Assembly: GCF_041438805.1 (NCBI RefSeq)
Contig: NZ_CP109190.1
Coordinates: forward strand, 6,386,001 to 6,450,000
Length of the DNA stretch: 64,000 nucleotides
Direction: 5' to 3'
Origin: Streptomyces sp. NBC_01707
Lineage (GTDB): Bacteria; Actinomycetota; Actinomycetes; Streptomycetales; Streptomycetaceae
This document shows, piece by piece, positions 8,417-16,920 of the stretch (the first letter of the stretch is position 1; every line of letters begins with the position of its first letter). The notes below the pieces were generated by a model. It saw nothing but the letters and a program-made list of their open reading frames with translations, was not told where the DNA came from and made no database searches. Made by a program: the position numbers and the translations under genes.

Positions 8417-8989
8417 GTGGACAATGACGTCTCTGCGGGGAACAGCAGCACCTCCACCCTCGGCCATCTCGCCCTGGGACTCACCCTGTTGGCGTTCGGT
8501 ATCGGTCACACCGGGGTCATCGACGGTGTGACGGCGGCCGACGCCGTCTCGCTCGCGCTGTATGTCGGCGGTATAGCCCTGTTCGTCGCCGGACTGCTGG
8601 AGTTCCGCGCCGGCAGCGGATTCACCGGCACGGCCTTCGTCGGACTCGGCGCCTTCTGGTTCACCTGGGGCACCGGTGCCGATGCCCAAGTCTCCAGTCA
8701 TGCGGCGGGCATGTTCCTGCTGCTCTGGGCGCTGTTCGCACTCAGCCTGGCTCTCGGGTCGGCCGGCGGCGGCCTGCTCGCCCAGGGGACGTACGGACTG
8801 CTCTTCCTGGGGCTTCTGCTCCTGGGTGTCGGGCAGTTCGCCGACAGCGACGGGCTCGGCAAGGTCGGCGGCTGGCTCGCCGCGGTGGCCGGTCTCGCCG
8901 CCTGGTACGGGGCGACGGCGGCGCTGGCCAAGTGGCCGACGGTGCTCCCGAAGCGCGCTGCCGGCCGAGGTGTGACGGCCACCGGCTGA
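8417..8989 (+). CDS. GPR1/FUN34/YaaH (SatP) family acetate-uptake-type membrane protein
   Basis: Integral membrane protein of 190 residues with six predicted helices and short loops. It follows the SatP pattern: the first helix begins after HLALGLTLLAFGIGH, then LYVGGIALFVAGLLEFRAG and TAFVGLGAFWFTWG, matching the AGLLE and A-x-x-x-x-G-x-F-W segments of E. coli SatP. The family transports acetate and succinate with protons as hexamers. The start is the GTG-preceded site GAAGGGAGCCCGCC then GTG at 8417. A strong hairpin follows. Whether it carries acetate here is inferred from family only; the canonical N-terminal NPAPLGL motif is only partly kept (TSTLGHLAL). Confidence 0.75.
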   Translation: MDNDVSAGNSSTSTLGHLALGLTLLAFGIGHTGVIDGVTAADAVSLALYVGGIALFVAGLLEFRAGSGFTGTAFVGLGAFWFTWGTGADAQVSSHAAGMFLLLWALFALSLALGSAGGGLLAQGTYGLLFLGLLLLGVGQFADSDGLGKVGGWLAAVAGLAAWYGATAALAKWPTVLPKRAAGRGVTATG

Positions 8990-9027
8990 GGCAGCCCGTC
9001 GGCCGGCGCGACCCGGCCGACGCGAGA

Positions 9028-9068
9028 GAGCGGCTCCGCACCCGTGGTGGCGTGGTGCGGAGCCGCTC
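9028..9068. terminator. Bidirectional terminator between satP-like gene and glmS
   Basis: Perfect 14-bp stem GAGCGGCTCCGCAC / GTGCGGAGCCGCTC with a 13-base loop between two converging genes. Confidence 0.85.
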
Positions 9069-9093
9069 CCTGTCCGGCGTACTGCCGCGCGTG

Positions 9094-10923
9094 CTACTCG
9101 ACCGTGACGGACTTCGCGAGGTTCCGCGGCTTGTCGATGTCGCGGCCCATGGCCAGCGCCGTGTGGTACGCGAAGAGCTGGAGCGGGATACCCATCAGGA
9201 TCGGGTCCAGCTCGTTCTCGTTCTTCGGCACGACGATGGTGTGGTCGGCCTTCTCCTGCACCTGGTGGGCGACCGCGAGGATCCGGCCGCTGCGGGCCTT
9301 GATCTCCTCCATCGCGGCGCGGTTCTTCTCCAGCAGCTCGTCGTCCGGCACGATCGCGACCGTCGGCATCGCGGGCTCGATCAGGGCCAGCGGGCCGTGC
9401 TTCAGCTCGGACGCCGGGTAGGCCTCGGCGTGGATGTACGAGACCTCCTTGAGCTTCAGCGAGGCCTCACGGGCGACGGGGTAGCCGCGCACCCGGCCGA
9501 TGAACATCATCGACTTGGCGTCCGCGTACTCCGCGGCCAGCTTCTTGATCTCGTCCTCGTTCTCGAGGATCTCGGTGATCTGGGCGGGCAGCTTGCGCAG
9601 ACCCTCGATGATCCGCTTGCCGTCGGCGACCGACAGGTCGCGGATCCGGCCGAGGTGCAGGGCGAGCAGCGCGAACGCGACCACCGTATTGGTGAAGCAC
9701 TTGGTGGAGACGACGCAGACCTCGGGGCCCGCGTGGACGTAGGTGCCGCCGTCGGCCTCCCGGGCGATCGCCGAGCCGACCACGTTGACCACACCGAGGA
9801 CGCGGGCGCCCTTGCGCTTCAGCTCCTGGACGGCGGCCAGTACGTCGTAGGTCTCGCCGGACTGGGAGACCGCGACGTACAGGGTGTCGGGGTCGACGAC
9901 CGGGTTGCGGTAGCGGAACTCGGAGGCGGGTTCGGCGTCCGCGGGGATGCGGGCCAGCTCCTCGATCAGCTGGGCGCCGATCTGGCCCGCGTGGTACGAG
10001 GTGCCGCAGCCAAGGATCTTGATCCGGCGGACCCCGCGGGCCTCGCGGGCGTCCAGGTTGAGACCGCCCAGGTGGACGGTGGAGAACCGGTCGTCGATCC
10101 GGCCGCGCAGCACCCGGTCGACGGCGTCGGCCTGCTCGGAGATCTCCTTGTGCATGTACGTGTCGTGGCCGCCCATGTCGTACGACTCGGCCTCCCACTC
10201 CACGGTGGTCGGCGTGGCCGTCGTGCTGGAGCCCTCGGTGGTGTACGTACGGAAGTCGTCGGCCTTGAGGGTGGCCATCTCGCCGTCGTCGAGGGTGACG
10301 ACCTGGCGGGTGTGGGTGACCAGCGCGGCGACGTCGGAGGCGACGAACATCTCCTTCTCGCCGATGCCGAGGACGACCGGGGAGCCGTTGCGGGCGACGA
10401 CGATGCGGTCGTTGAAGTCGGCGTGCATGACGGCGATGCCGTACGTGCCCTCGATCGAGCGAAGGGCCTCGCGGACCTTCTCCTCCAGGGTGTCCGCCTG
10501 CGCGCGGGCGATCAGGTGGACCAGCACCTCGGTGTCGGTCTCGGAGAGGAAGACGACGCCGTCGGCGACGAGCTTCGCACGGAGCTCGGACGCGTTGTCG
10601 ATGATGCCGTTGTGGACGACGGCGACCTTGTGGTCGGCGTCCAGGTGCGGGTGCGCGTTCTCGTCGCTCGGGGCGCCGTGGGTGGCCCAGCGGGTGTGGG
10701 CGATACCGGTGGTGCCGGTGAAGCGCTTGGGGATGCGGGCCTCCAGCTCGCGGACCCGGCCCTTCGCCTTGACCATCTTCAGAGCGGCGGGCTTCCCGGC
10801 CGAGGCCTTGCCCGTGATGACGATGCCCGCGGAGTCGTAACCCCGGTACTCCAGCCGCTGCAGTCCTTCCAGCAGCAGCGGAGCCACGTCACGCTTCCCG
10901 ATGTATCCGACGATTCCGCACAT
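9094..10923 (-). CDS. glmS: Glutamine-fructose-6-phosphate aminotransferase
   Basis: Makes glucosamine-6-phosphate from fructose-6-phosphate and glutamine, the first step to UDP-GlcNAc for the wall. The full length of 609 residues is present: glutaminase domain with catalytic C2 (MCGIVGYIG), then two SIS domains at about 280-430 and 450-590 (GCGTSYHAG; SQSGETYDVLAAV), and a C-terminus ending LAKSVTVE. The ribosome-binding sequence GGAGGGGC is 9 or so bases before the ATG. The gene starts 44 bases after a small conserved gene on the same strand. Streptomycetes often have two glmS paralogues; this position matches the one I recall as glmS2 in S. coelicolor. Confidence 0.95.
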   Translation of the reverse strand: MCGIVGYIGKRDVAPLLLEGLQRLEYRGYDSAGIVITGKASAGKPAALKMVKAKGRVRELEARIPKRFTGTTGIAHTRWATHGAPSDENAHPHLDADHKVAVVHNGIIDNASELRAKLVADGVVFLSETDTEVLVHLIARAQADTLEEKVREALRSIEGTYGIAVMHADFNDRIVVARNGSPVVLGIGEKEMFVASDVAALVTHTRQVVTLDDGEMATLKADDFRTYTTEGSSTTATPTTVEWEAESYDMGGHDTYMHKEISEQADAVDRVLRGRIDDRFSTVHLGGLNLDAREARGVRRIKILGCGTSYHAGQIGAQLIEELARIPADAEPASEFRYRNPVVDPDTLYVAVSQSGETYDVLAAVQELKRKGARVLGVVNVVGSAIAREADGGTYVHAGPEVCVVSTKCFTNTVVAFALLALHLGRIRDLSVADGKRIIEGLRKLPAQITEILENEDEIKKLAAEYADAKSMMFIGRVRGYPVAREASLKLKEVSYIHAEAYPASELKHGPLALIEPAMPTVAIVPDDELLEKNRAAMEEIKARSGRILAVAHQVQEKADHTIVVPKNENELDPILMGIPLQLFAYHTALAMGRDIDKPRNLAKSVTVE

Positions 10924-10967
10924 ATGGTCTCTGCCCCTCCATGGACGTACTGGTGAGTGCCCGTTGT

Positions 10968-11243
10968 TCAGCCGTAGACGATGCGGCGCAGCTGACGGAG
11001 CGACAGCTCCGGTGGCGCGACCGCCCGGTGCGGCAGTTCGGCCGCGATCCGTTCGAAGATCTCCGCGTTCACCAGACCGCCGGACTGCAGTTCCCGGTGG
11101 CGGCGGCGCACGAAGGCGTCGGTCGTCTCGTCGAAGTACGCCAGCACGTCGAGGATCACCCGGGCCGCTTCTCCGCGCTGAAGCGTGGTGGAGCGCACCA
11201 GGTGATCGATGAGGTCGTCATGTGACGGGCGGCGTTCGAGCAC
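10968..11243 (-). CDS. Small conserved hypothetical protein upstream of glmS
   Basis: Protein of 91 residues, highly charged, without signal peptide or membrane segment, predicted mostly helical (LVRSTTLQRGEAARVILDVLAYF, then a basic FVRRRHRELQ stretch). I do not recognise a named domain. It is transcribed toward glmS with a 44-base gap, so the two probably share a transcript. The start at 11243 is the first ATG; codon usage is typical of the host. A role linked to glmS expression or activity is a guess from position only. Confidence 0.7.
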   Translation of the reverse strand: MLERRPSHDDLIDHLVRSTTLQRGEAARVILDVLAYFDETTDAFVRRRHRELQSGGLVNAEIFERIAAELPHRAVAPPELSLRQLRRIVYG

Positions 11244-11285
11244 TCGTTGATATTGCGGGGAATGGAGGCCGTACGCAACAATTCT

Positions 11286-11321
11286 GCCCGATATCGGGCA
11301 AGAGTGAGTGCGATCGCACTC
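11286..11321. promoter_or_regulatory. Two adjacent perfect palindromes upstream of the GH20 gene
   Basis: GCCCGATATCGGGC (11286-11299) and GAGTGCGATCGCACTC (11306-11321) are both perfect palindromes six bases apart, in the region between the small gene and the hexosaminidase. They have the size of operator sites; no regulator is assigned. Confidence 0.5.
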
Positions 11322-11466
11322 TCCGAGGGGTCTTGGGTGGTACCGAGAGACCGTGAAATCGCGCCATGTGATCGCGGCGTCGCTCAGCGTCGCTTCAGGA
11401 TCCGGGCCCCGTCCCGACCGGATGATTTCCGCTGTACGTCAGATTCCGTCGGCCGCAAAAGGGGGA

Positions 11467-11482
11467 AGTGGTCTACACCTTG
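11467..11482. promoter_or_regulatory. Probable DasR site (dre) upstream of the hexosaminidase
   Basis: AGTGGTCTACACCTTG matches most of the dre consensus ACTGGTCTAGACCACT, including the TGGTCTA half. It is 61-76 bases before the proposed start. DasR is the GlcNAc-responsive GntR regulator of chitin and aminosugar genes, which suits a secreted hexosaminidase. Confidence 0.7.
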
Positions 11483-11542
11483 ACCACGCGTGGGCCGCAC
11501 GATACGCATGGTGATGGTTCGTTTCTCAGGAGATCCGCAGGT

Positions 11543-13204
11543 GTGAACCCGTCGAAAGGGACCCGGCTTGTGAGACTGCACAGGACACAGCGCACCGCCC
11601 TTCCCCGTCTTCTCGGCTCGCTGCTGCTCGTCACGGCGGCCGGTATCTCCAGTGCCGGCGCGGCTCCGGGAGCGGCGGCGGCGAGCATCGGCCCGGTCAC
11701 CGCCGCGCCCCGTCCGCTCGGGCAGATCGTGCCCGCCCCCGCCGAAGTGAAGGCAGGCGGATCCCCCTACGTCATCAGCGCGGGAACGAAGATTCGCGTC
11801 GACCACGACTCCCGCGACGCCCGGAAGATCGGCGACTACCTGGCGGGCGTGCTGCGCCCCTCCACCGGTTACGCCCTGCCGGTCACCGGCAGCGGTGGCA
11901 GCGACGGCATCCGGCTGCGGCTCGGCTCCCACGACAGCAAGTTGGGCGCGGAGGGCTACACGCTGAAGTCCGGCCGCGGATCGGTCACCATCACCGCGCG
12001 CGGTCCGGCAGGGCTCTTCCACGGCGTCCAGACGCTGCGTCAGCTGCTCCCGGCCGATGTGGAGAAGAAAAGCCGTCAGGCGGGCCCCTGGAGGGTCGCG
12101 GGCGGCACGGTCACGGACGCGCCGCGCTACGCCTACCGGGGCGCCATGCTCGATGTCTCCCGGCACTTCTTCACGGTCACCGAGGTCAAGCGCTACATCG
12201 ACCAGTTGGCCCTCTACAAGATGAACAAGTTCCACCTGCATCTCTCCGACGACCAGGGCTGGCGCATCGCCATAGATTCCTGGCCGCGGCTCGCCACGTA
12301 CGGCGGTCAGACGGAGGTCGGCGGCGGAGCCGGCGGCTACTACACGAAGAGCGACTACCGGGAGATCATCCGGTACGCGGCCTCGCGCTACATGGAGGTC
12401 GTGCCGGAGATCGATCTGCCGGGCCACACGAACGCGGCGCTCGCCTCGTACGCCGAGCTGAACTGCAACGGCGTCGCGCCGCCGCTCTACACCGGCACGA
12501 ACGTCGGTTTCAGCTCTCTGTGCGTGCCGAAGGCCATCACCTACGACTTCGTGAACGACGTGGTCCGCGAGCTGGCCGCGCTCACCCCGGGCAAGTACCT
12601 CCACATCGGCGGCGACGAGGCGCACTCCACCAGCCACGACGACTACGTGGCGTTCATGAACAAGGCACAGGCCGTCGTCGGCAAGTACGGCAAGACCGTG
12701 GTCGGCTGGCACCAGCTGACCGGTGCCACGCCCGTCGCGGGCGCGGTCGCGCAGTACTGGGGATACGACGAGACGGGCGCCGCCGAGCGCAAGCAGGTGG
12801 CGGACGCCGCGAAGAACGGCACGAAGCTGGTGCTGTCCCCGGCGGACCGGGTCTACCTCGACATGAAGTACAACAAGGACACCGCGCTGGGGCTGGCCTG
12901 GGCCGGCTATGTCGAGGTGCAGCGCTCGTACGACTGGAACCCCGGCACGTATCTCGAGGGCGCCCCGGAGAACTCCATCCTCGGGGTCGAGGCACCGATC
13001 TGGTCGGAGACGCTGACCAACAGCGACGAGATCGAGCAGATGGCGTTCCCGCGGCTGCCGGGCGTCGCGGAGCTGGGCTGGTCACCGGCGTCCACGCATG
13101 ACTGGGACGCGTACAAGGTGCGGTTGGCCGCTCAGGGGCCGAGGTTCTCGGCGCTCGGGATCGACTACTACCGGTCGGCGCAGGTGCCGTGGTCCACGAA
13201 GTGA
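11543..13204 (+). CDS. Secreted GH20 beta-N-acetylhexosaminidase
   Basis: Releases GlcNAc from chitobiose and chito-oligosaccharides outside the cell. It has 553 residues from GTG 11543, chosen because AGGAGA lies 9 bases upstream; an earlier in-frame start at 11468 falls inside the DasR site and a GTG at 11570 is an alternative. A signal peptide is visible (basic N-terminus, LPRLLGSLLLVTAAG, then AGAAPGAAAA). A GH20b domain is followed by the catalytic barrel with the D358-E359 pair in HIGGDEAHST and HLSDDQGWRIAIDSWPRL before it. It converges on desD across a hairpin. A neighbouring dre site suggests repression by DasR until GlcNAc-6-phosphate signals chitin breakdown. Confidence 0.92.
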   Translation: MNPSKGTRLVRLHRTQRTALPRLLGSLLLVTAAGISSAGAAPGAAAASIGPVTAAPRPLGQIVPAPAEVKAGGSPYVISAGTKIRVDHDSRDARKIGDYLAGVLRPSTGYALPVTGSGGSDGIRLRLGSHDSKLGAEGYTLKSGRGSVTITARGPAGLFHGVQTLRQLLPADVEKKSRQAGPWRVAGGTVTDAPRYAYRGAMLDVSRHFFTVTEVKRYIDQLALYKMNKFHLHLSDDQGWRIAIDSWPRLATYGGQTEVGGGAGGYYTKSDYREIIRYAASRYMEVVPEIDLPGHTNAALASYAELNCNGVAPPLYTGTNVGFSSLCVPKAITYDFVNDVVRELAALTPGKYLHIGGDEAHSTSHDDYVAFMNKAQAVVGKYGKTVVGWHQLTGATPVAGAVAQYWGYDETGAAERKQVADAAKNGTKLVLSPADRVYLDMKYNKDTALGLAWAGYVEVQRSYDWNPGTYLEGAPENSILGVEAPIWSETLTNSDEIEQMAFPRLPGVAELGWSPASTHDWDAYKVRLAAQGPRFSALGIDYYRSAQVPWSTK

Positions 13205-13272
13205 GGTGACATCAGCCGCCTGGCGGCGGGCCGCTCCCTGAGCCGGCCTGATCCGAACGAAAGACCCTGGTT

Positions 13273-13310
13273 CGCCGGACGGGCCTGAGCAATCAGGCTC
13301 GTCCGGCGAG
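13273..13310. terminator. Bidirectional terminator between GH20 gene and desD
   Basis: A 17-bp stem (TCGCCGGACGGGCCTGA against TCAGGCTCGTCCGGCGA, one G-T wobble) with a GCAA tetraloop between converging genes. Confidence 0.85.
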
Positions 13311-13322
13311 CGGGGCGACGAT

Positions 13323-15098
13323 CTAGAACCCCGCGATCGGGTTCCTCAGGGTGCCGATCAGCTGCAGTGCTCCCGACGGGTCCGTGAGGTCGACCATCTG
13401 CCTGTTGTTGCGCAACTGCAGCCGGTTCAGGCAGGACAGCGCGAACTCGTCGGTGAACATGTCGTACTGCTTGAACTTGTCGGCGAGCTCCGGCACCGAC
13501 TCCTGGTAGCCGGCCACGCACTCGGCGACCGTCCGCCAGAAGGTGTCCTCGTCGAGGACCGACTCGGTGGCGAGTCCGGCGGCCAGGAAACGGAAGAAGC
13601 AGTCGAAGACGTCGGTGAAGACCGACAGCAGTTTCATGTCGTCGGGGACCTCGGCACGGATCCGCTCGACCTGCGGCGGCAGTACCGCGTCCGGGTCCAT
13701 GACGGCGATCTCCTCGGCGATGTCCTTGAACACCGTGCGGGTGACGACCCCGTCCTCGACGACCAGGATGACGTTCTCGCCGTGCGGCATGTACACCAGG
13801 TCGTACGCGTAGAAGCTGTGCAGCACCGGCACCAGGTAGGCGTCCAGGTAGCGCCGCAGCCACGTGGCGGGTGCCAGTCCCGATTCGGTGATCAGCGCGC
13901 CCGCGACGGAGTTGCCCTCGTGGTCGGTGTGGACGAGCGAGGCCATGGTCGCGACCCGTTCACCGGCCGCCAGGCCCGGCACCGGGCTCTCCCGCCAGAG
14001 CGCGGCGAGCATTTTCAGGTACGGGGAGCCCTTGGCGGTGGCCGCCTCGTACGCCCGGTGGTGGTAGCCGATGGCCGCCCGCTCCCGGATGATCGAGAAC
14101 CGGGCCGCGCGCAGCACCTCGTCGCGCTCGATCAGCCCGGCGAGCCAGTCGTTGATCGCGGGCGTCGCTTCCATGTACGCGGCGGAGAGCCCGCGCATGA
14201 AGCCCATGTTGAGGACGGACAGCGCCGTCTTGACGTAGTGCTTGTCCGGGTTGCTGGTGTTGAAGAACGTGCGGATCGACTGCTGGGCGAGGTAGCTGTC
14301 GTCGCCCTCTCCGAGGCAGACCAGATGGTGCCGGGCGAGTTCCCCGGCGAAGGTGACGGCCAGCTTGTTCCACCACTGCCAGGGGTGGACCGGGATCAGC
14401 AGGTAGTCGCCGAGGTCGAGACCGAGGCCGGTCATCGTGGCGGCGAACCGGCCCCGGGTCTCCTCGCTCAGTTCTCCGTCGATCAGCGTGGAGTAGTCGA
14501 GCCCGGCGCCCGCTGTGAAGGTGGCGCGATCGCGGCGGGCGGCGAGCCAGACCAGCCGGATCGCGCTCGCCGCCTCGGGGGCGTAGGCGTGGTACTCGTC
14601 GACACCGAAGCCGAGCCGTCCGTTGTTGGCGACGAAGCAGGGGTGGCCCTCGGTCATGCCCGTCTCGATCGCCTGGAAGCCGGCGGCGACGAGCTCGGCG
14701 GAGGTCACCGGCTCCTTGGTCAGTTTGTACGCGGTGCCGGCCAGCGTGGAGGAGATCTCCTCCAGGTAGACCGGCAGGATCTCTGTCGAGAGGCCGAGCG
14801 TCTGGCGCAGTTCGATGAAGAACTCCAGTGCGTCCAGGGGGAGTTCCTGGCCGTGCCGGTGACGGGTCACGGAGGCCGCGTCGACCTGCCAGTGGTCGAG
14901 CGCGAAGCGCCGGGCGTCGAAGCGGTACTCGGTCGCCCTGTCGTCGCTGTGTACGGCGTAACGGCCGCCCCCGAGCGGTTCGGGGGTCAGCAGTCGCTCG
15001 TGGGCGAACTCGGCGAGGGCTTTGCGGACGAGCTGCCGGTCGGCGGTGGCCCAGTGTGCGGGCGTGAGGTGCGCGACGGCGTCGGTGGTCGTGGTCAT
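13323..15098 (-). CDS. desD: Desferrioxamine synthetase, NIS siderophore synthetase
   Basis: NRPS-independent (IucA/IucC-type) ATP-dependent synthetase that trimerises and macrocyclises N-hydroxy-N-succinylcadaverine to desferrioxamine E. It has 591 residues. Family motifs include EGHPCFVANNGRLGFG near residue 150, HPWQWWNKL, the KTALSVLNMGFMRGLS segment and the C-terminal FerA-like region. The ATG at 15098 overlaps the desC stop by four bases (ATGA), so translation is coupled; a long open frame upstream merely reads through desC in another frame. Last gene of the desABCD operon, hence iron-repressed from the box upstream of desA. Confidence 0.96.
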   Translation of the reverse strand: MTTTTDAVAHLTPAHWATADRQLVRKALAEFAHERLLTPEPLGGGRYAVHSDDRATEYRFDARRFALDHWQVDAASVTRHRHGQELPLDALEFFIELRQTLGLSTEILPVYLEEISSTLAGTAYKLTKEPVTSAELVAAGFQAIETGMTEGHPCFVANNGRLGFGVDEYHAYAPEAASAIRLVWLAARRDRATFTAGAGLDYSTLIDGELSEETRGRFAATMTGLGLDLGDYLLIPVHPWQWWNKLAVTFAGELARHHLVCLGEGDDSYLAQQSIRTFFNTSNPDKHYVKTALSVLNMGFMRGLSAAYMEATPAINDWLAGLIERDEVLRAARFSIIRERAAIGYHHRAYEAATAKGSPYLKMLAALWRESPVPGLAAGERVATMASLVHTDHEGNSVAGALITESGLAPATWLRRYLDAYLVPVLHSFYAYDLVYMPHGENVILVVEDGVVTRTVFKDIAEEIAVMDPDAVLPPQVERIRAEVPDDMKLLSVFTDVFDCFFRFLAAGLATESVLDEDTFWRTVAECVAGYQESVPELADKFKQYDMFTDEFALSCLNRLQLRNNRQMVDLTDPSGALQLIGTLRNPIAGF

Positions 15099-15646
15099 CG
15101 GGCGGCTCCTTCGCGTCGTGCGGCCTCGAACTGCTCCCGGGTGCAGGCGCTGAGCAGGGCGGTCTTCTCGGGCTTGACGATCTCCCGGAGGACCTCGAAG
15201 CCGACGGCCTTGTTGAGCGCGTGCACCGCGCTGTTGCTCACGTCCGGCTCGACGACGACACGGCGTACCGACGGGTCGGCGAAGAGTGTCTCCATCACGG
15301 CGGCGATCACGGCGCGGGTGAAGCCGTGCAGCGGGGTGTCGGTCGGGGCGACCAGGAAGTGCATCCCGATGTCCCCGGGCTCGGCCTCGTAGAGACCCTT
15401 GAGCTCCACCTCCGTGGGGTCGTACCGCTCCATCAGGAAGGCGGGCTCCCCGTTGTGCAGTCCTATGAACGCGTCGTGGTGCGGGTGGGCGGAGATCGCC
15501 ATGTACTCCCGCTCGACGTCCTGGAGCCGGGCTCCGCCCATCAGCCAGAAGGAGGCCTTGGGGTGGGTGACCCAGCCGTGCACCGTCTCGGCGTCGGCGA
15601 GCGGGTCGAGGGCGCGGACTGTGAAGGTGCCGAGGTCGGTGGTCAT
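15095..15646 (-). CDS. desC: Desferrioxamine N-acyltransferase
   Basis: Transfers succinyl (or acetyl) from CoA to N-hydroxycadaverine in desferrioxamine synthesis. It has 183 residues and is a GNAT of the RhbD/IucB-type family: [13 protein letters not shown] near residue 25, [19 protein letters not shown] and the CoA-binding [16 protein letters not shown] stretch, then [12 protein letters not shown]. It overlaps desB upstream and desD downstream by four bases each, giving full translational coupling. Confidence is strengthened by the intact operon order desA-B-C-D. Confidence 0.95.
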   Translation of the reverse strand: MTTDLGTFTVRALDPLADAETVHGWVTHPKASFWLMGGARLQDVEREYMAISAHPHHDAFIGLHNGEPAFLMERYDPTEVELKGLYEAEPGDIGMHFLVAPTDTPLHGFTRAVIAAVMETLFADPSVRRVVVEPDVSNSAVHALNKAVGFEVLREIVKPEKTALLSACTREQFEAARREGAAR

Positions 15647-16920
15647 ACGGCGAACTCCTGGAAGGCGATGGACTTCTCGACCGGGTAGTACTCACGGCCG
15701 AGCAGTTCGCCGATGATGTACGCGTTGCGGTAGGCGCCCATGCCCAGATCGGGCGAGGTGATCGAGTGGGTGTGCGTGCCCGCGTTCTGCAGGAAGACGC
15801 CGCGCCCGGTGGTGTCGATGGAGTAGTTGCGGGCCACGTCGAAGCGGCCTCGGCTGTCGTGGCGCAGCCGGTCGGTGATCGGCTCGAGGAACGCCGGCGG
15901 AGCGTAGCGGTAGCCGGTGGCGAGGATCAGGCCCTCGGTGGTGAGGTCGTAGTCCTTGCCCTGTTCCGTCTGGTGCAGGCCGAGGGTGTACAGACCGCTG
16001 GACTCCTCGTAACTCGCAGTTTGCAGCGTTGAGTTGGTGAGGAGGCGGGTGGGGACGGGGCCGGACAGGTTCTTCTGGTAGAGCAGATCGAAGATCGCGT
16101 CGATCAGCTCCGAGTCGATGCCCTTGAAGAGGCCCTTCTGGTCGGACTCCAGCCGGTAGCGGGTCTGCTCGGGCAGCGCGTGGAAGTAGTCGATGTACTC
16201 CGGGGAGGTCATCTCCAGCGTCAGCTTGGTGTACTCGAGCGGGAAGAACCGCGGTGAGCGCGTCACCCAGTTCAGCCGGTAGCCGTGCACATCGATCTCG
16301 GAGAGCAGGTCGTGGTAGATCTCCGCGGCGCTCTGCCCGCTGCCGACGAGGGTGATGGACTTCTTCGCCTGAAGGGAGGCTTTTCCGTCCAGGTAGCGGG
16401 AGTTGTGCAGGAAGTCGCCGCCCAGGCCCTGGCATGCCTCCGGGACGTACGCGGGGGTCCCCGTGCCCAGCACCAGATGCCGGGAGCGGAAGACGCCGCC
16501 GGCGGCGGTGGCCACGGTGTACAGCGCGGTGTTCTCGTCGTACGTGACGGACTCGACGGTCTCGTCGAACCGGACGCTGCTCAGTTTGGCGGCGGCCCAT
16601 CGGCAGTAGTCGTTGTACTCGGTCCGCAGCGGATAGAAGTTCTCCCGGATGTAGAAGGAGTACAGCCGGCCCCGTTCCTTGAGGTAATTGAGGAAGGAGT
16701 ACGGCGAGGTGGGGTCGGCCATCGTCACCAGGTCCGACATGAACGGCGTCTGGAGATGGGCACCTTCGAGGAACATCCCGGCGTGCCATTCGAAGTCCGG
16801 CTTGGACTCCAGGAACAGGCCGCTCAGTTCGTCGATGGGCTCGGTCAGGCAGGCGAGGCCGAGGTTGAACGGGCCGAGGCCGATCCCGATGAAGTCGTGG
16901 GGGTCAGGAAGCGCGGTCAA
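15643..16920 (-). CDS. desB: Cadaverine N-monooxygenase (lysine/ornithine N-monooxygenase family)
   Basis: FAD- and NADPH-dependent monooxygenase that N-hydroxylates cadaverine. It has 425 residues: FAD-binding [12 protein letters not shown] at residues 11-25, an NADPH-binding [14 protein letters not shown] region near 190-205, and the C-terminal family motif [10 protein letters not shown] with [15 protein letters not shown]. Its start overlaps the desA stop by 17 bases and its stop overlaps desC by four, so it is an internal gene of the operon. Confidence 0.95.
   Translation of the reverse strand: MTALPDPHDFIGIGLGPFNLGLACLTEPIDELSGLFLESKPDFEWHAGMFLEGAHLQTPFMSDLVTMADPTSPYSFLNYLKERGRLYSFYIRENFYPLRTEYNDYCRWAAAKLSSVRFDETVESVTYDENTALYTVATAAGGVFRSRHLVLGTGTPAYVPEACQGLGGDFLHNSRYLDGKASLQAKKSITLVGSGQSAAEIYHDLLSEIDVHGYRLNWVTRSPRFFPLEYTKLTLEMTSPEYIDYFHALPEQTRYRLESDQKGLFKGIDSELIDAIFDLLYQKNLSGPVPTRLLTNSTLQTASYEESSGLYTLGLHQTEQGKDYDLTTEGLILATGYRYAPPAFLEPITDRLRHDSRGRFDVARNYSIDTTGRGVFLQNAGTHTHSITSPDLGMGAYRNAYIIGELLGREYYPVEKSIAFQEFAV

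Noticed and set aside
10923..10938. TGGTCTCTGCC near the glmS start as a DasR site
   Set aside because: Only one half-site matches the consensus and it overlaps the start codon; too weak to list.
8932..10956. Plus-strand frame of about 670 codons over glmS
   Set aside because: Antisense to a complete GlmS with all catalytic motifs and lacking any recognisable domain.
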